Below, piece after piece: positions 1-9,047 of a stretch of 43,740 bases of DNA. Origin of the DNA: Mycobacterium sp. 1465703.0. GTDB taxonomy: Bacteria; Actinomycetota; Actinomycetes; Mycobacteriales; Mycobacteriaceae. Below the pieces are notes generated by a model that was given only the letters and a program-made list of their open reading frames with translations, was not told where the DNA came from and ran no database searches. Both the position numbers and the translations under genes were made by a program. Position 1 is the first letter of the stretch; each line of letters starts with the position of its first letter. The stretch is taken from contig NZ_LZKU01000060.1 in the NCBI RefSeq assembly GCF_001672975.1, positions 1 to 43,740 on the forward strand. The letters are read 5' to 3'.

Positions 1-207
1 AGCCCTCGACTGCGCTCTCGACGCCCCAATGAGCGGCCGATCGACGGGCTATGCACGCCCAGTGATTACTTAACCGCGACAGAAACGGATAGCGAGCCGC
101 AAATCGCGGCGCTCGTCGACGCAAGTCGGTGGATGTGCCCGACCACTCTGCTGAGGCTCGAGTACGGGAAGGTACGACACCAACGCAGCACCCGATTTAG
201 TGGCTGA
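1..207 (+). CDS. Possible 3' end of an upstream gene (unidentified)
   Basis: The first reading frame is open from the first base to a TGA at 205-207, giving 68 codons without a start, so it could be the C-terminus of a gene beginning outside the window. The segment around residues 29-48 (IAALVDASRWMCPTTLLRLEY) has a plausible protein composition, but I do not recognise a family. An open frame of this length in high-GC DNA can occur by chance, so this is a weak call. Confidence 0.22.
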   Translation, partial: SPRLRSRRPNERPIDGLCTPSDYLTATETDSEPQIAALVDASRWMCPTTLLRLEYGKVRHQRSTRFSG

Positions 208-320
208 CAGTCTTAAAGTCGCACCTTTTAGTCTTTTACACGAGGTATGAACCGTGGAAGACTACCCTTGTTGAACACTCATCACTCGACGATTTTCCAA
301 GGACTACGGAAGGCGCCTTG
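208..320 (+). promoter_or_regulatory. Leader/promoter region of the bicupin operon
   Basis: This is the only noncoding stretch ahead of the first plus-strand operon and is AT-richer than its surroundings. It holds a direct repeat AGTCTT at 209-214 and 230-235, spaced 21 bp (two helical turns). A good ribosome-binding site GGAAGG lies at 308-313, seven bases before the ATG at 321. No clear -35/-10 pair was identified. Confidence 0.3.
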
Positions 321-1181
321 ATGCAATATGTGCGCTGCTTCGATCAAAAAAAGACTGTAGATACCGGCTTTCCGGGTTACCGCGCGCAGTTCCTGTCGTC
401 ACTGGAAAGCGCACTGATGATCGCCAGCCACATCGAAGAGGGCGGCTGCGGACCTGGACTGCACTACCACCGCAGCGACCAGCTCTACTACCTGCTCGTG
501 GGGACGATGAACGTCCAATTAGGGCAGCAGGTGCACCGCATCGAGGCCGGAACCTTCGTGTTCATTCCCGCCGGACTGGCCCATCGCAATTGGAACGACG
601 GGCCCGGCAGCGAAACGCATTTCGAGATGATCATCCCCGCACCCTCCCCCATGGTGCCAATAGCGCTAATGGTCGAAACCCCGGACGACGTGCCCGTCGA
701 TGACCGCACCGATGACCCCGGCTACACCCGCCGCATCCACCCCGACCAGCTCAACCCCGCCATGCCCGGCCTGCGTCTCCTGCCGCTAACCGGCCCCGCC
801 ATGGGCTGTTCCAACGCCGTCGTCAACTACATGGAGCTCGATCCTGCCAGCGCCGGCCCCGATACCCATATCCACGAGTTCGACCAGTACTACCTCGTGC
901 TGGAAGGGGAGCTGACCGTCGAAGTGGCCTTGCAAAAACATGTGGTGCCGCCACGCAGCCTGGTCTTGCTGCCCGCCGGGGTTCCGCACCGCCAGTACAA
1001 CGACAGCAGCACCACCGAAAAACATCTCGCCGTGCTGGCCCCACCACCTCAACCCGGAAAGCCCTGGGACCACGGCGTGGACTTTCACGCCAACGGCGAC
1101 GACCACATCGGCCCCCAAACAGTATTCGTATCCGCCAGTGACGCCGCGATAACTAGCCAACCGAGGACGCGGTACCGATGA
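321..1181 (+). CDS. Double-cupin (bicupin) protein, likely metal-dependent dioxygenase or isomerase-like
   Basis: A 286-residue protein with two cupin domains. Domain 1 carries H48-x-H50-xxx-Q54 and H88 (in GLAHRNW). Domain 2 carries H183-x-H185-xxx-Q189 and H223 (in GVPHRQY). Both domains replace the usual cupin glutamate with glutamine, so each would offer a three-His plus Gln metal site. Family knowledge: bicupins of this size include aromatic and diketone dioxygenases and other small-molecule enzymes; the substrate cannot be told from sequence. I chose ATG 321 because GGAAGG sits seven bases upstream; an in-frame TTG at 318 is less likely. It leads an apparent operon with SDR, FAH, DUF3500 and acyl-CoA ligase genes, so a catabolic role is inferred. 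After the stop there is a 32-codon ORF (1178-1276) overlapping by ATGA that resembles nothing known. Confidence 0.8.
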   Translation: MQYVRCFDQKKTVDTGFPGYRAQFLSSLESALMIASHIEEGGCGPGLHYHRSDQLYYLLVGTMNVQLGQQVHRIEAGTFVFIPAGLAHRNWNDGPGSETHFEMIIPAPSPMVPIALMVETPDDVPVDDRTDDPGYTRRIHPDQLNPAMPGLRLLPLTGPAMGCSNAVVNYMELDPASAGPDTHIHEFDQYYLVLEGELTVEVALQKHVVPPRSLVLLPAGVPHRQYNDSSTTEKHLAVLAPPPQPGKPWDHGVDFHANGDDHIGPQTVFVSASDAAITSQPRTRYR

Positions 1182-1408
1182 GCACTACCCCGGTCGCCAA
1201 CGACATCCGTCGAGTCGATCATCACGGTTCTCTAATGAGCTGCCTGGATGCGGTCGCGAAGGCTCACCGACGTTGATCAGCCAAACCAGCGGCGAAAGTT
1301 GGTGTCAGACCGCCGTTCAGGTCGCTGACGAACTGGGAATCGATCGTCCGTTGCGGCGGGGGCCGAGGCAGTTGACCCGCCAGACCAGTGAACAAAGTAG
1401 GAGTCTTC

Positions 1409-2236
1409 TTGTCTAGGCCCTTCGCCGGACGCACCGCTGTCATATCGGGCGGCAGTCGGGGCATCGGCCTCGAAATCGCCGCTGCACTCGGCGCTCGCGG
1501 CGCCAACGTCGTGCTGCTCGCGAAGACTGCCGCGCCAAACCCGAAACTACCAGGGACGATTCAGACCGCTGTCGCAAAGGTCGAACGCAGCGGCGGCGCG
1601 GCCGTCGCCGTCTGCGGAGATGTACGCAACGCGGACGACGTGCAGCACGCAGTGGAAATGGCGGTTGAGCGTTTTGGCGGAGTCGACATCTGCATAAACA
1701 ATGCGAGCGTGCTGAACCTTGACGCCACAACGGATCTACCACTGAAGAAGTTCGACCTGATGATGGACGTCAACATCCGTGGCACATTTGCGCTGACCCA
1801 AGCGTGCTTGCCTCACCTCACGCGTTCTTCATCGGCGCACATCTTGACCCTATCTCCGCCGATCAATTTGACGCCGAAATGGCTTGGGGCACATCCCGCC
1901 TATACGTTGAGCAAGTACGGCATGAGCACCCTTGCGCTGGGCTTCGCCGAAGAGCTTCGGCCGTTCGGGATCTCCAGCAATTGCTTGTGGCCGGAAACTA
2001 CTATTGCCACCGCTGCCGTCAACAACGTGCTCGGCGGCGCCGAGACCATGCGACGTTCGCGGCAGCCGACGATCATGGCTGACGCCGCATGCGTCATCCT
2101 GCAAACACCCCCCTCGCAGCTGACCGGACAGTGCCTGATCGATGCCGACGTTCTCGCAAATGCCGGTATCGCCGACCTGAGCCCGTACGGCGGGCAACCA
2201 CCACTGCAGCTCGACATTTTCGTCGATCCGCGCTGA
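1409..2236 (+). CDS. SDR-family oxidoreductase, HSDL2-like
   Basis: A 275-residue short-chain dehydrogenase. It shows the Rossmann cofactor motif SGGSRGIG (residues 13-20), the NNAS motif (97-100), a catalytic Ser in LTLSPP (about 149) and the Tyr-x3-Lys pair in YTLSK (Y165, K169). The KLPGTI segment, the LTLSPP loop and the MRRSRxPxIMADAA segment are typical of the hydroxysteroid-dehydrogenase-like protein 2 group, which acts on acyl-CoA or steroid-like substrates that are poorly defined. I prefer TTG 1409, because AGGAG at 1399-1403 is five bases upstream; GTG 1388 in the same frame would add seven residues. It lies 227 bp after the bicupin and 22 bp before the FAH gene. Exact substrate unknown. 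Confidence 0.85.
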   Translation: MSRPFAGRTAVISGGSRGIGLEIAAALGARGANVVLLAKTAAPNPKLPGTIQTAVAKVERSGGAAVAVCGDVRNADDVQHAVEMAVERFGGVDICINNASVLNLDATTDLPLKKFDLMMDVNIRGTFALTQACLPHLTRSSSAHILTLSPPINLTPKWLGAHPAYTLSKYGMSTLALGFAEELRPFGISSNCLWPETTIATAAVNNVLGGAETMRRSRQPTIMADAACVILQTPPSQLTGQCLIDADVLANAGIADLSPYGGQPPLQLDIFVDPR

Positions 2237-2258
2237 TTGAATGAGGTGATGAGTAATC

Positions 2259-3224
2259 ATGCGTCTAGCCACATACCTGAACGGAAACCAAGAGGTTCCC
2301 GCAGTCGTCGTGGGCACACGTCTGTGCCCACTCAAGGATGCTGTGGACCATCACGACCTCTCTGCCGAGATTGACGCGGCGTCTGTTCGTCGGTTGCTAA
2401 CGACCGCAAGTGAAGCCGACTGGAGCACGATCACCGCCAGCGCACGGCAACTCGTGGTTGCCGATCCGTCGGTTTACCCAAGCGTCAACGATGTGGCGTT
2501 ACTACCGCCCGTACCGGATCCACAGAAGATCCTGTGTCTCGGGCTGAACTCGAAAGACCATTGCGAGGAAGTCGGCGTGCCGGAACCCGCCATACCGTGG
2601 TTCTTTCCGAAGTGGCCCACATCGCTTGCAGGGCACCGGGCCACCGTTCATCCTGCTCCTGCCGTGACCCAGCTTGACTGGGAGGGCGAAATCGCCGTAG
2701 TCATCGGTAGTATCGCGAAGTGCGTTCCCGCCGAACGTGCCTTGGAGCACGTCGCCGGGATAACCATTCTCAACGACCTGAGCGCACGCAATCTCATCCG
2801 CGGGATCGAAACGATCGCGGTCACCAAGGCTGGGGACAGCCAGGCCCCGTGCGGGCCGGCCCTGGTGACTCTCGATGAGGTTGGTGACCTTGCCGACCTT
2901 CGTTATCGCACGCTGGTCAACGGAATCGTCAAGCAGGACGGAGGCACCACTGACTACATCTTCGGCATCGAGGAAGCCATTGCGTCGATCTCCCGTGTGA
3001 TCACCCTGGTGCCCGGAGACATCATCTCAATGGGCACTCTTCCGGGGGTGGGGCTTTGCCGCTCGCCACAAGAGTTCCTCAATGAAGGTGATCTCGTCGA
3101 AGTTGACGCCGATGGTGTGGGAACGCTGGAAACGACAATCGGTTCGCCAAGCGCGGTGCCACAACTCGGTCCGCGGGCAGGCGAGTCTGATCCGAAAGTC
3201 AAGGCTGGGTCGACTGCGGGCTGA
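2259..3224 (+). CDS. Fumarylacetoacetate hydrolase (FAH) family protein
   Basis: A 321-residue protein of the FAH superfamily, which cleaves or decarboxylates beta-diketo-type acids, often at the end of aromatic catabolism. The divalent metal ligands are visible as E142-x-E144 (in WEGEIAVVIG) and D173 (in LNDLSARNL). The C-terminal GTLPGVG corresponds to the family's conserved GTPxGVG loop. The N-terminal 80 residues form the smaller lid-like domain seen in FAH/hydroxylaminobenzoate-type members. ATG 2259 follows a GAGGTGATGAG purine-rich stretch. The next gene begins five bases after the stop. A second FAH-family gene lies at 18076-18972 and a distantly related hydratase at 34868-35686. Substrate not determinable. 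Confidence 0.88.
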   Translation: MRLATYLNGNQEVPAVVVGTRLCPLKDAVDHHDLSAEIDAASVRRLLTTASEADWSTITASARQLVVADPSVYPSVNDVALLPPVPDPQKILCLGLNSKDHCEEVGVPEPAIPWFFPKWPTSLAGHRATVHPAPAVTQLDWEGEIAVVIGSIAKCVPAERALEHVAGITILNDLSARNLIRGIETIAVTKAGDSQAPCGPALVTLDEVGDLADLRYRTLVNGIVKQDGGTTDYIFGIEEAIASISRVITLVPGDIISMGTLPGVGLCRSPQEFLNEGDLVEVDADGVGTLETTIGSPSAVPQLGPRAGESDPKVKAGSTAG

Positions 3225-3228
3225 ACTC

Positions 3229-4476
3229 ATGCAGCGCTTTAGAGACAACGGAGGCGGAAACCCGCAGAGTTATCTCGGGTATCACCCTCGCCATCAACAC
3301 TTCCCGCTTCGTCGCGGCGCCGTGGACTTCACCGATGAGGCTGGCATAAAGGAGATGCTTGAGTTTGCCGGCGATGCCGAACTACCTCCGGTGGACACCG
3401 GCGCTGCACAGCAGTTTGTCGGCGTCACCGCTGATGGGCTGCCACGTGTAGGCCTCGATACTGGCGGCGATGGATTCGATTCGAGGCGCGCGCTCCACGC
3501 GGCAAGGGCTTATCTGCAAACGCTGGACAAGAGTCAACGTCGCTCGGCGACACTGCCTTTAGACGCACCCGAAATACGCATGTGGTCCAACGCTTTCTTG
3601 ACTTTCCCGGAGCATGGGCTGCTGTTGGAGGAGCTCTCCGATGAGCAGCGTTTCAGTGCGCTCGGTGTCATCGAGGCAACCGTGAGCCCGCTGGGGTTCG
3701 CGCAGCTACGCGATGCCATGCGGCTCAACGCGCAGCTCGGCAGCTACGTCCAGGGCTACGAAGACACACTCACCGAATGGTGTTATTGGTTCAGCATTTT
3801 AGGAAACCCTGAGGCGGACGAGCCCTGGGGTTGGCAACTGGCCGGTCACCACATAGACCTGCACGCGGTCATCGTCGACCAGCATCTGGTAGTCACCCCA
3901 GCGTTTCTCGGCTGCGAGTTCGAGGCGCACACCGTCTTCCACGATCACCGACGCGCCGCCCTGGCACTCATGGACGGTTTAAGGACGTATCGCCAGAGCA
4001 AGGCTCTGCTTCATGGATCAATGCTGAGCGCCGAACTACCCCCGGCGCTAGCCGGAAGAGTCGACGGCCGTCACCGCGCCGGCGCGGGACGCGACAATCT
4101 CGTTCTTCCCTATGAGGGTGTCCGCGGTGACGAGATGACCGCAGGAGAACGCGAACTACTACGGGAATTGCTCAAGGTTTACCTGAATAACCTTCCGACC
4201 GGGGGTCCACGCGAGTCACGGACCCGAGTCGTCGAAAAGTACCTCGACGAGACACATTTGGCATGGATCGGCCAGTGGGATGAGACATCGCCCTTCTACT
4301 ACCGCGTCCACAGCCCTGTAGTGCTCATCGAATACGACAACCACGCAGGGATATTCCTCGACAACGACGAGCCCGAGCCGTTCCATGTGCACACGATCGT
4401 GCGGACGCCGAACGGCGGCGACTATGCCAAAAACCTGTTGCGTCACCACTACCACCGCCACCACGGAGAGCAATGA
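3229..4476 (+). CDS. DUF3500 family protein (copy 1)
   Basis: A 415-residue protein of the DUF3500 family, whose biochemical function is not established. Visible family blocks are PWGWQLAGHHIDLH in the middle, then SPVVLIEYDNHAGIF, and near the end HVHTIVRTPNGGDYA followed by a His-rich terminus. The clustered His and Glu residues suggest a metal-binding enzyme (inference). The frame stays open upstream to 3082, inside the FAH gene. I chose ATG 3229 because it starts five bases after the FAH stop and gives a length matching the intact copy at 15796-17037 (413 residues). The end overlaps the ligase start by ATGA. Two more copies occur in this window, one decayed. Confidence 0.88.
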   Translation: MQRFRDNGGGNPQSYLGYHPRHQHFPLRRGAVDFTDEAGIKEMLEFAGDAELPPVDTGAAQQFVGVTADGLPRVGLDTGGDGFDSRRALHAARAYLQTLDKSQRRSATLPLDAPEIRMWSNAFLTFPEHGLLLEELSDEQRFSALGVIEATVSPLGFAQLRDAMRLNAQLGSYVQGYEDTLTEWCYWFSILGNPEADEPWGWQLAGHHIDLHAVIVDQHLVVTPAFLGCEFEAHTVFHDHRRAALALMDGLRTYRQSKALLHGSMLSAELPPALAGRVDGRHRAGAGRDNLVLPYEGVRGDEMTAGERELLRELLKVYLNNLPTGGPRESRTRVVEKYLDETHLAWIGQWDETSPFYYRVHSPVVLIEYDNHAGIFLDNDEPEPFHVHTIVRTPNGGDYAKNLLRHHYHRHHGEQ

Positions 4477-6152
4477 TCACCACATCCGATGACGCTGCAC
4501 CCTGGCTTTCGTCGTACGGGGATGGAATGCCGTTCAGTATCCAACCCCCGCATGACACCATGCTGGACGTTTTCAACGCGGCCATCGCCGCGGCTTCAGA
4601 CCAGCCGGCGATCCGCTATTTTGACGGTCTGCTGACTTTTGCAGATCTCGACGAGGCCGCGGATGCCCTGGCGGCGGCGCTCATGGCGCGTGGCTACGGG
4701 TCCGGGGATCGGTTAGCGCTGTACGTGCAAAACAATCCGTCCTTCATCATCGGCTTGATTGCTGCGTGGAAGATCGGCGGCATCGCCGTTGCGGTAAATC
4801 CGATGAACAAGCAACGCGAATTGACTCATGCGCTGATTGACAGCGATGCGATGGCCCTCATCTGCCTTGACAGCCTGTTCTACTCGGTGGTCCAGGATGT
4901 CATCGACAGCGGTGCTGTGCCTCAGTTGCACACGGTGATCACCACTTCCGCGAACGACTTTCAGACGCGGAATGATCCACGCGTCCTCGAGCCAATCGAG
5001 ATTCGACCGGACCATAACCCTCTCTGGCTCAACGCTTTGCTCACGAAATACCGCGGTCGTCACCCCTCCGGCGTGCTGCCCAAACCGGATGACGCCGCGG
5101 TACTCACATACACCTCCGGCACAACAGGAATACCGAAGGCGGCGATAAATACGCACCGCTCAATGTCTTTCAACTCCTACACCTATCGCAGGTGGGTAGG
5201 ACTGTCGTCGCTGGACGCCATCCTGGCCATCGCACCACTTTTCCACATCACCGGACTCGTAGGGCATGTCGGCGCGGCACTCGCTTCCCCGTGCCCGCTG
5301 GTGCTCACGCACCGCTTCGATCCGACGGTTGTTCTCGACGCGATCAGAGAGCATCGCCCGACCTTCACTGTGGCCGCGATCACCGCACTCACCGCCCTGC
5401 TTGCGCATTCGGCGGATCCCGCGCAGGACTTTGATCCGCTGCGCGCAATTTACTCAGGAGGGGCGCCCGTATCCCCCACACTTGCAGACGACTTCCAGCG
5501 CCGTACTGGACGCCAGATTCACAACATCTACGGCCTTACGGAGACGACATCTCCCTCACATGCAACGCCGCTAGGGGCTATCGCACCAATCGATCCCCGT
5601 ACCGGCGCGCTGTCCGTCGGACTGCCGGTTTTTAACACGGCGGTGCGCGTGCTCGACCAGGACGATGAAGAGCTCCCCGCGGGGCATTTGGGAGAGATTG
5701 CGATCAAAGGCCCCCAAGTAATCCCGGGCTACTGGAACCGGCCAGAAGACTCGGCGCAAACCATCGTCGACGGCGAGCTCAGGACCGGTGATATCGGCTA
5801 CATGGACGACCAAGGATGGTTCTACATCGTCGACCGCAAGAAAGACATGATTAACGCGTCCGGATACAAGGTCTGGCCCCGGGAAGTCGAAGACGTCCTC
5901 TACACCCACGCCGCCATCCGTGAAGCCGCCGTAGTGGGGATGCCGGATCCGTATCGCGGCGAAACCGTCAAGGCGTTCGTCTCACTAAAACAGGGTGCCT
6001 GCTGCTCACCGAGTGAGCTCATCGAGTTCTGCAAGAAGAACATGGCAGCCTATAAATACCCCCGTGAGCTAGAGATCGTCGACCAGCTGCCGAAAACTAG
6101 TACTGGCAAGATACTTCGCCGGACCCTGCGCGAGTCCGCGCAGAACCGCTGA
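4473..6152 (+). CDS. AMP-binding acyl-CoA synthetase (ANL family)
   Basis: A 559-residue adenylate-forming ligase that would activate a carboxylic acid with ATP and couple it to CoA. The P-loop-like A3 motif TYTSGTTGIPKA is near residues 211-222, the ENxYGLTE-type motif appears as NIYGLTETTSP, the ATP-binding GYWNRP is near 418, the hinge TGDIGYMD near 437, DRKKDMINASGYKVWP near 452-467, and the C-terminal catalytic lysine lies in KTSTGKILRR (about K547). It overlaps the DUF3500 gene by four bases (ATGA), so the two are translationally coupled. In this context it probably activates the operon's aromatic or alicyclic acid intermediate; the acid itself cannot be read from sequence. Confidence 0.9.
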   Translation: MITTSDDAAPWLSSYGDGMPFSIQPPHDTMLDVFNAAIAAASDQPAIRYFDGLLTFADLDEAADALAAALMARGYGSGDRLALYVQNNPSFIIGLIAAWKIGGIAVAVNPMNKQRELTHALIDSDAMALICLDSLFYSVVQDVIDSGAVPQLHTVITTSANDFQTRNDPRVLEPIEIRPDHNPLWLNALLTKYRGRHPSGVLPKPDDAAVLTYTSGTTGIPKAAINTHRSMSFNSYTYRRWVGLSSLDAILAIAPLFHITGLVGHVGAALASPCPLVLTHRFDPTVVLDAIREHRPTFTVAAITALTALLAHSADPAQDFDPLRAIYSGGAPVSPTLADDFQRRTGRQIHNIYGLTETTSPSHATPLGAIAPIDPRTGALSVGLPVFNTAVRVLDQDDEELPAGHLGEIAIKGPQVIPGYWNRPEDSAQTIVDGELRTGDIGYMDDQGWFYIVDRKKDMINASGYKVWPREVEDVLYTHAAIREAAVVGMPDPYRGETVKAFVSLKQGACCSPSELIEFCKKNMAAYKYPRELEIVDQLPKTSTGKILRRTLRESAQNR

Positions 6153-6287
6153 CGAATGCGCATCGTCGATTTCGAAGCGGGACGATGATGTGCATGTGGC
6201 GGCACGCCGCGCTGGTGCGGTCAGGACACCGATCGTCGCGTGTGCGGCCACGGAAACGTCCGACGGATATGCGAGGGCAGCAACGTG

Positions 6288-7396
6288 ATGTACGACGACT
6301 CGGTACTGCACCACGCGCCGAGACACCGTCCCATCGACGATGACTTCAACGTCACGGCGGTGACTTACGCGGCGATGGCACTGTTCGACCACCTCGATTA
6401 CGACCAGCGATCCCACATCGTCGTCCCGTTAGAGGACCCGGTCGGCACAAATTGGAACTTTCTGGCGGAATCGGGTCGCCATGGTGTGCCGGTGCGCGAT
6501 ATGACCGGTATACAGCGCTACCTCACCCATCGATTGGTCGCGCAGTGCACCTCGGTCGAGCGCTACGCCAAAGTCTCGTTCAGGTGAGGTCGCTCGAATG
6601 TGTCCTGCGAGAGCTGAACGCGCCGGTGTTCGGACACATGGCACCCCTTTTTTCACGATCCCGAGGGTTACTTTTTGACCTTCTTCAATCAGCCTCAGCC
6701 CGATGCTAGTTGGGCTGACTCTTTGTCGGACAACACCTTTCGTTGAACTTCACTGTCGCCGGGCAAGATCGGATGGCGCCAACCCCGTTTCTGCTTGGTT
6801 CTGAGCCTGCCCGCGTCGGTCCGTATCGAGTCCTCGCTGAAGAAGGAGACAGCGCCTTCGCGCTGCTGGAGTCTGGATAGTGAACAAAGGCGCATAGCGA
6901 CGATCAACCCCGTGCCGCCACAGGATTTCGTGACGCGCTGCGTCCCGGCTATAGGCAAGGAGGAATGGCCGGACGTGCACGGCGTCGGCCGTCGCGACGC
7001 CATGATCACCGATGCCGACCGGTACGCACTGCGCTACATAAGGGCCGCTCGCGCGGCTTGGCAAGGGGCGCCATGGATACCGGACAAGCCTCGGCTTTCG
7101 ATGAGTTACTCAAGGCGTTCCTGACCAACCTCAAGCCTGACCAGGTCGTGCGCGAGATGGACCGGATCCGCGAGAAAGGACAAGACCAGCTGCACTTCGT
7201 GTGGGCGGGTGCACACTCATTGGAGGCTCCGCACTACTTCCGCATCGAAGCCCGGTCACGCTGGTCGAATTCGACAATACTGAAGACCACGCGAATCACG
7301 CCCACGCCGTCTGGCGCGATCCTACAAAGGATTTCGGCCGTGACATCCTTCTTCAGCACCTCTTGGCACAGCACAGTGGCCAACAAAAACCATGAC
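6288..7396 (+). pseudogene. Decayed DUF3500 gene (copy 2)
   Basis: A DUF3500 gene can be followed through several frames but has no intact ORF. From ATG 6288 the frame reads to a stop at 6585-6587, including RDMTGIQRYLTHRL. The family sequence then continues in another frame (LECVLRELNAPVFG), returns near 6651 with DPEGYFLTFFNQP, hits a TGA near 6742, and goes on with shifts through LLSLDSEQRR-like and FLTNLKPDQVVREMD segments. The C-terminal block PVTLVEFDNTEDHANHAH and DPTKDFGRDILLQH ends near 7394. At least four frameshifts or stops are needed, so it is a genuine relic. It runs convergently into the 3' end of mdlC. Confidence 0.75.
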
Positions 7397-8986
7397 CTAG
7401 CTCATCGTCCGCACGACTTCCACTTCGATGAGCGTGGGTTTGTGGCTCGTCAGAGCCGAACTAAACTCGGCCGCAAAGTCTTTGATCGTGTTCGCTGACA
7501 CGGCATCTAGACCGTAACCCCGGGCGATCTCGGGGAAGTTGATGCCGGGAATGTCGAGTCCCGGGGCCTCTCCCGCTTTCAAGACGCCAGCGAACCAACG
7601 CAATGCACCATAGGTCCCGTTCTTGAGAATGATTGTGATGACCGGGATTTCGTAGTGGGCGGCTGTCCACAGTGCCGTAATGCCGTAGTTGGCGGACCCG
7701 TCGCCGATAAGGGCCACCACCTGACGGCCGGGGTGAGCCAGCTGGACGCCCACTGCGGCGGGCAAACCGAATCCCAGGCCGCCTGATGCCGCGAAGAAGT
7801 AGCTGCCGGGCACGCTGATGTCAGCTTGCGCCCAGAACTCCGCAGTGGTCGAGGTCGCCTCGTTGACCCAGATGGCATCCGTTGGGGCCAGGCCGCGCAG
7901 TTCGGCGAACAGCTCTTCGGGATGGACCGCGTCGTCACTAGACACCGGGGGAAGACGATAGCCAGCCAGCGGGCTAAGAGTCGAGCGCTGACCGGGGCGC
8001 ACCGTTTGGGCAAGGCGGCTAAGGGTATTGCGCACATCTGCTACGTAGGCTTCTCCCATCGGCGCGCGCGCTGCTTCGCTCGGATCGCTGGTGATGTGGA
8101 TCAACCGGACACCGGCAGACAGGTACTGCCCCGGCTCGTACTGGTGGTAGCGAAATACGGGTGCGCCGATCACCAGGATGATGTCATGGCCCTCGAGCGC
8201 TGCGGTCACGCCACGTACAGACGCCGGCAACGGACCACGAAAGCTCCGGTGCCGGGTGGGAAAGGGCAACCGGGGCGCCGACGGCGACAGCCACACGGGT
8301 GCTTCCAATACATCGGCCAGCCGCACTGCGTCGTCGTTCGCGGCCTCCGCATCGACCTCCGCGCCCAGGACGAGAACGGGGTTACGGGCTTCGTCGAGCG
8401 CTGCGGCGACGCTGGCAAGTGCCTCCGCACCGAGACAGCCGCCTGAGACGACCCGTCGTTTGAGCAGATGCCCCGTTTCCGGCGGTGCCTCGTGGGCCCA
8501 ATCGTCGTACGGAACAGAAAGAAACACTGGACCTTTGGCCGGTAGCGTGGCCATGTGGATTGCCTGGGCGAGAGCGCGGGGTACATCTTCGGCGCATGTC
8601 GGCTGACAACTCCACTTCGCCATCGGCCTGGCGAGAGTCTCCGGCTCGGAAATGGCCAGGAACGTCTCCTGTCCAATCGTGCTTCGGACTTGCTGGCCGG
8701 CCATGACTACCAATGGGCTGTGTGAGTACACCGAATTGGTCAGGACGCCGAGGGCGTTACCAGTTCCCGCAGCGGCGTGTAGGTTGACCAATGCTGGCGC
8801 GCGTCGGGCTTGCGCATAGCCATCGGCCATAGCCAAAACCGCGCCCTCATGGAGCCCGAGGATGTAGCGGAAGTCGTCGGGCATGCCAGCCAGAAAAGGC
8901 AACTCGTTCGAACCCGGGTTACCGAAGATAGTCGTCATATGGTGACGGCGCAGCAAATCGAAGGTCACGTCGCGCACAGTGGGCAT
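7397..8986 (-). CDS. mdlC: Benzoylformate decarboxylase (ThDP-dependent)
   Basis: A 529-residue thiamine-diphosphate enzyme that decarboxylates benzoylformate (phenylglyoxylate) to benzaldehyde in mandelate catabolism. The active-site residues of the Pseudomonas putida enzyme fall at identical numbers here: S26 (NPGSNELPF), E47 (LHEGAV), H70 (NLHAAAGTG) and H281 (FRYHQYEPGQYL). The C-terminal ThDP/Mg motif starts GDGSANYGITALWTA and ends in NGTYG. Length equals the classical enzyme. It lies 61 bases after a small NTF2-like gene and probably shares its transcript. Neither mandelate dehydrogenase nor racemase is seen. The adjacent pobA-pca cluster suggests that a 4-hydroxy substrate is possible (inference). 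Confidence 0.92.
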   Translation of the reverse strand: MPTVRDVTFDLLRRHHMTTIFGNPGSNELPFLAGMPDDFRYILGLHEGAVLAMADGYAQARRAPALVNLHAAAGTGNALGVLTNSVYSHSPLVVMAGQQVRSTIGQETFLAISEPETLARPMAKWSCQPTCAEDVPRALAQAIHMATLPAKGPVFLSVPYDDWAHEAPPETGHLLKRRVVSGGCLGAEALASVAAALDEARNPVLVLGAEVDAEAANDDAVRLADVLEAPVWLSPSAPRLPFPTRHRSFRGPLPASVRGVTAALEGHDIILVIGAPVFRYHQYEPGQYLSAGVRLIHITSDPSEAARAPMGEAYVADVRNTLSRLAQTVRPGQRSTLSPLAGYRLPPVSSDDAVHPEELFAELRGLAPTDAIWVNEATSTTAEFWAQADISVPGSYFFAASGGLGFGLPAAVGVQLAHPGRQVVALIGDGSANYGITALWTAAHYEIPVITIILKNGTYGALRWFAGVLKAGEAPGLDIPGINFPEIARGYGLDAVSANTIKDFAAEFSSALTSHKPTLIEVEVVRTMS

Positions 8987-9047
8987 TGGGTTAGAAAATC
9001 CTCGGGCTACGAAGGGTTATGGTGCTCAAGCAAAAGACGCGGCATGC

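Noticed and set aside
4201..4225. GGTCC and GGACC in inverted orientation inside DUF3500 copy 1
   Set aside because: The spacer is 11 bases, not 7, and the site is inside a coding sequence, so it was not counted with the operators.
7826..8446. Plus-strand frame of 206 codons inside mdlC
   Set aside because: Antisense to a gene with all active-site residues in place.
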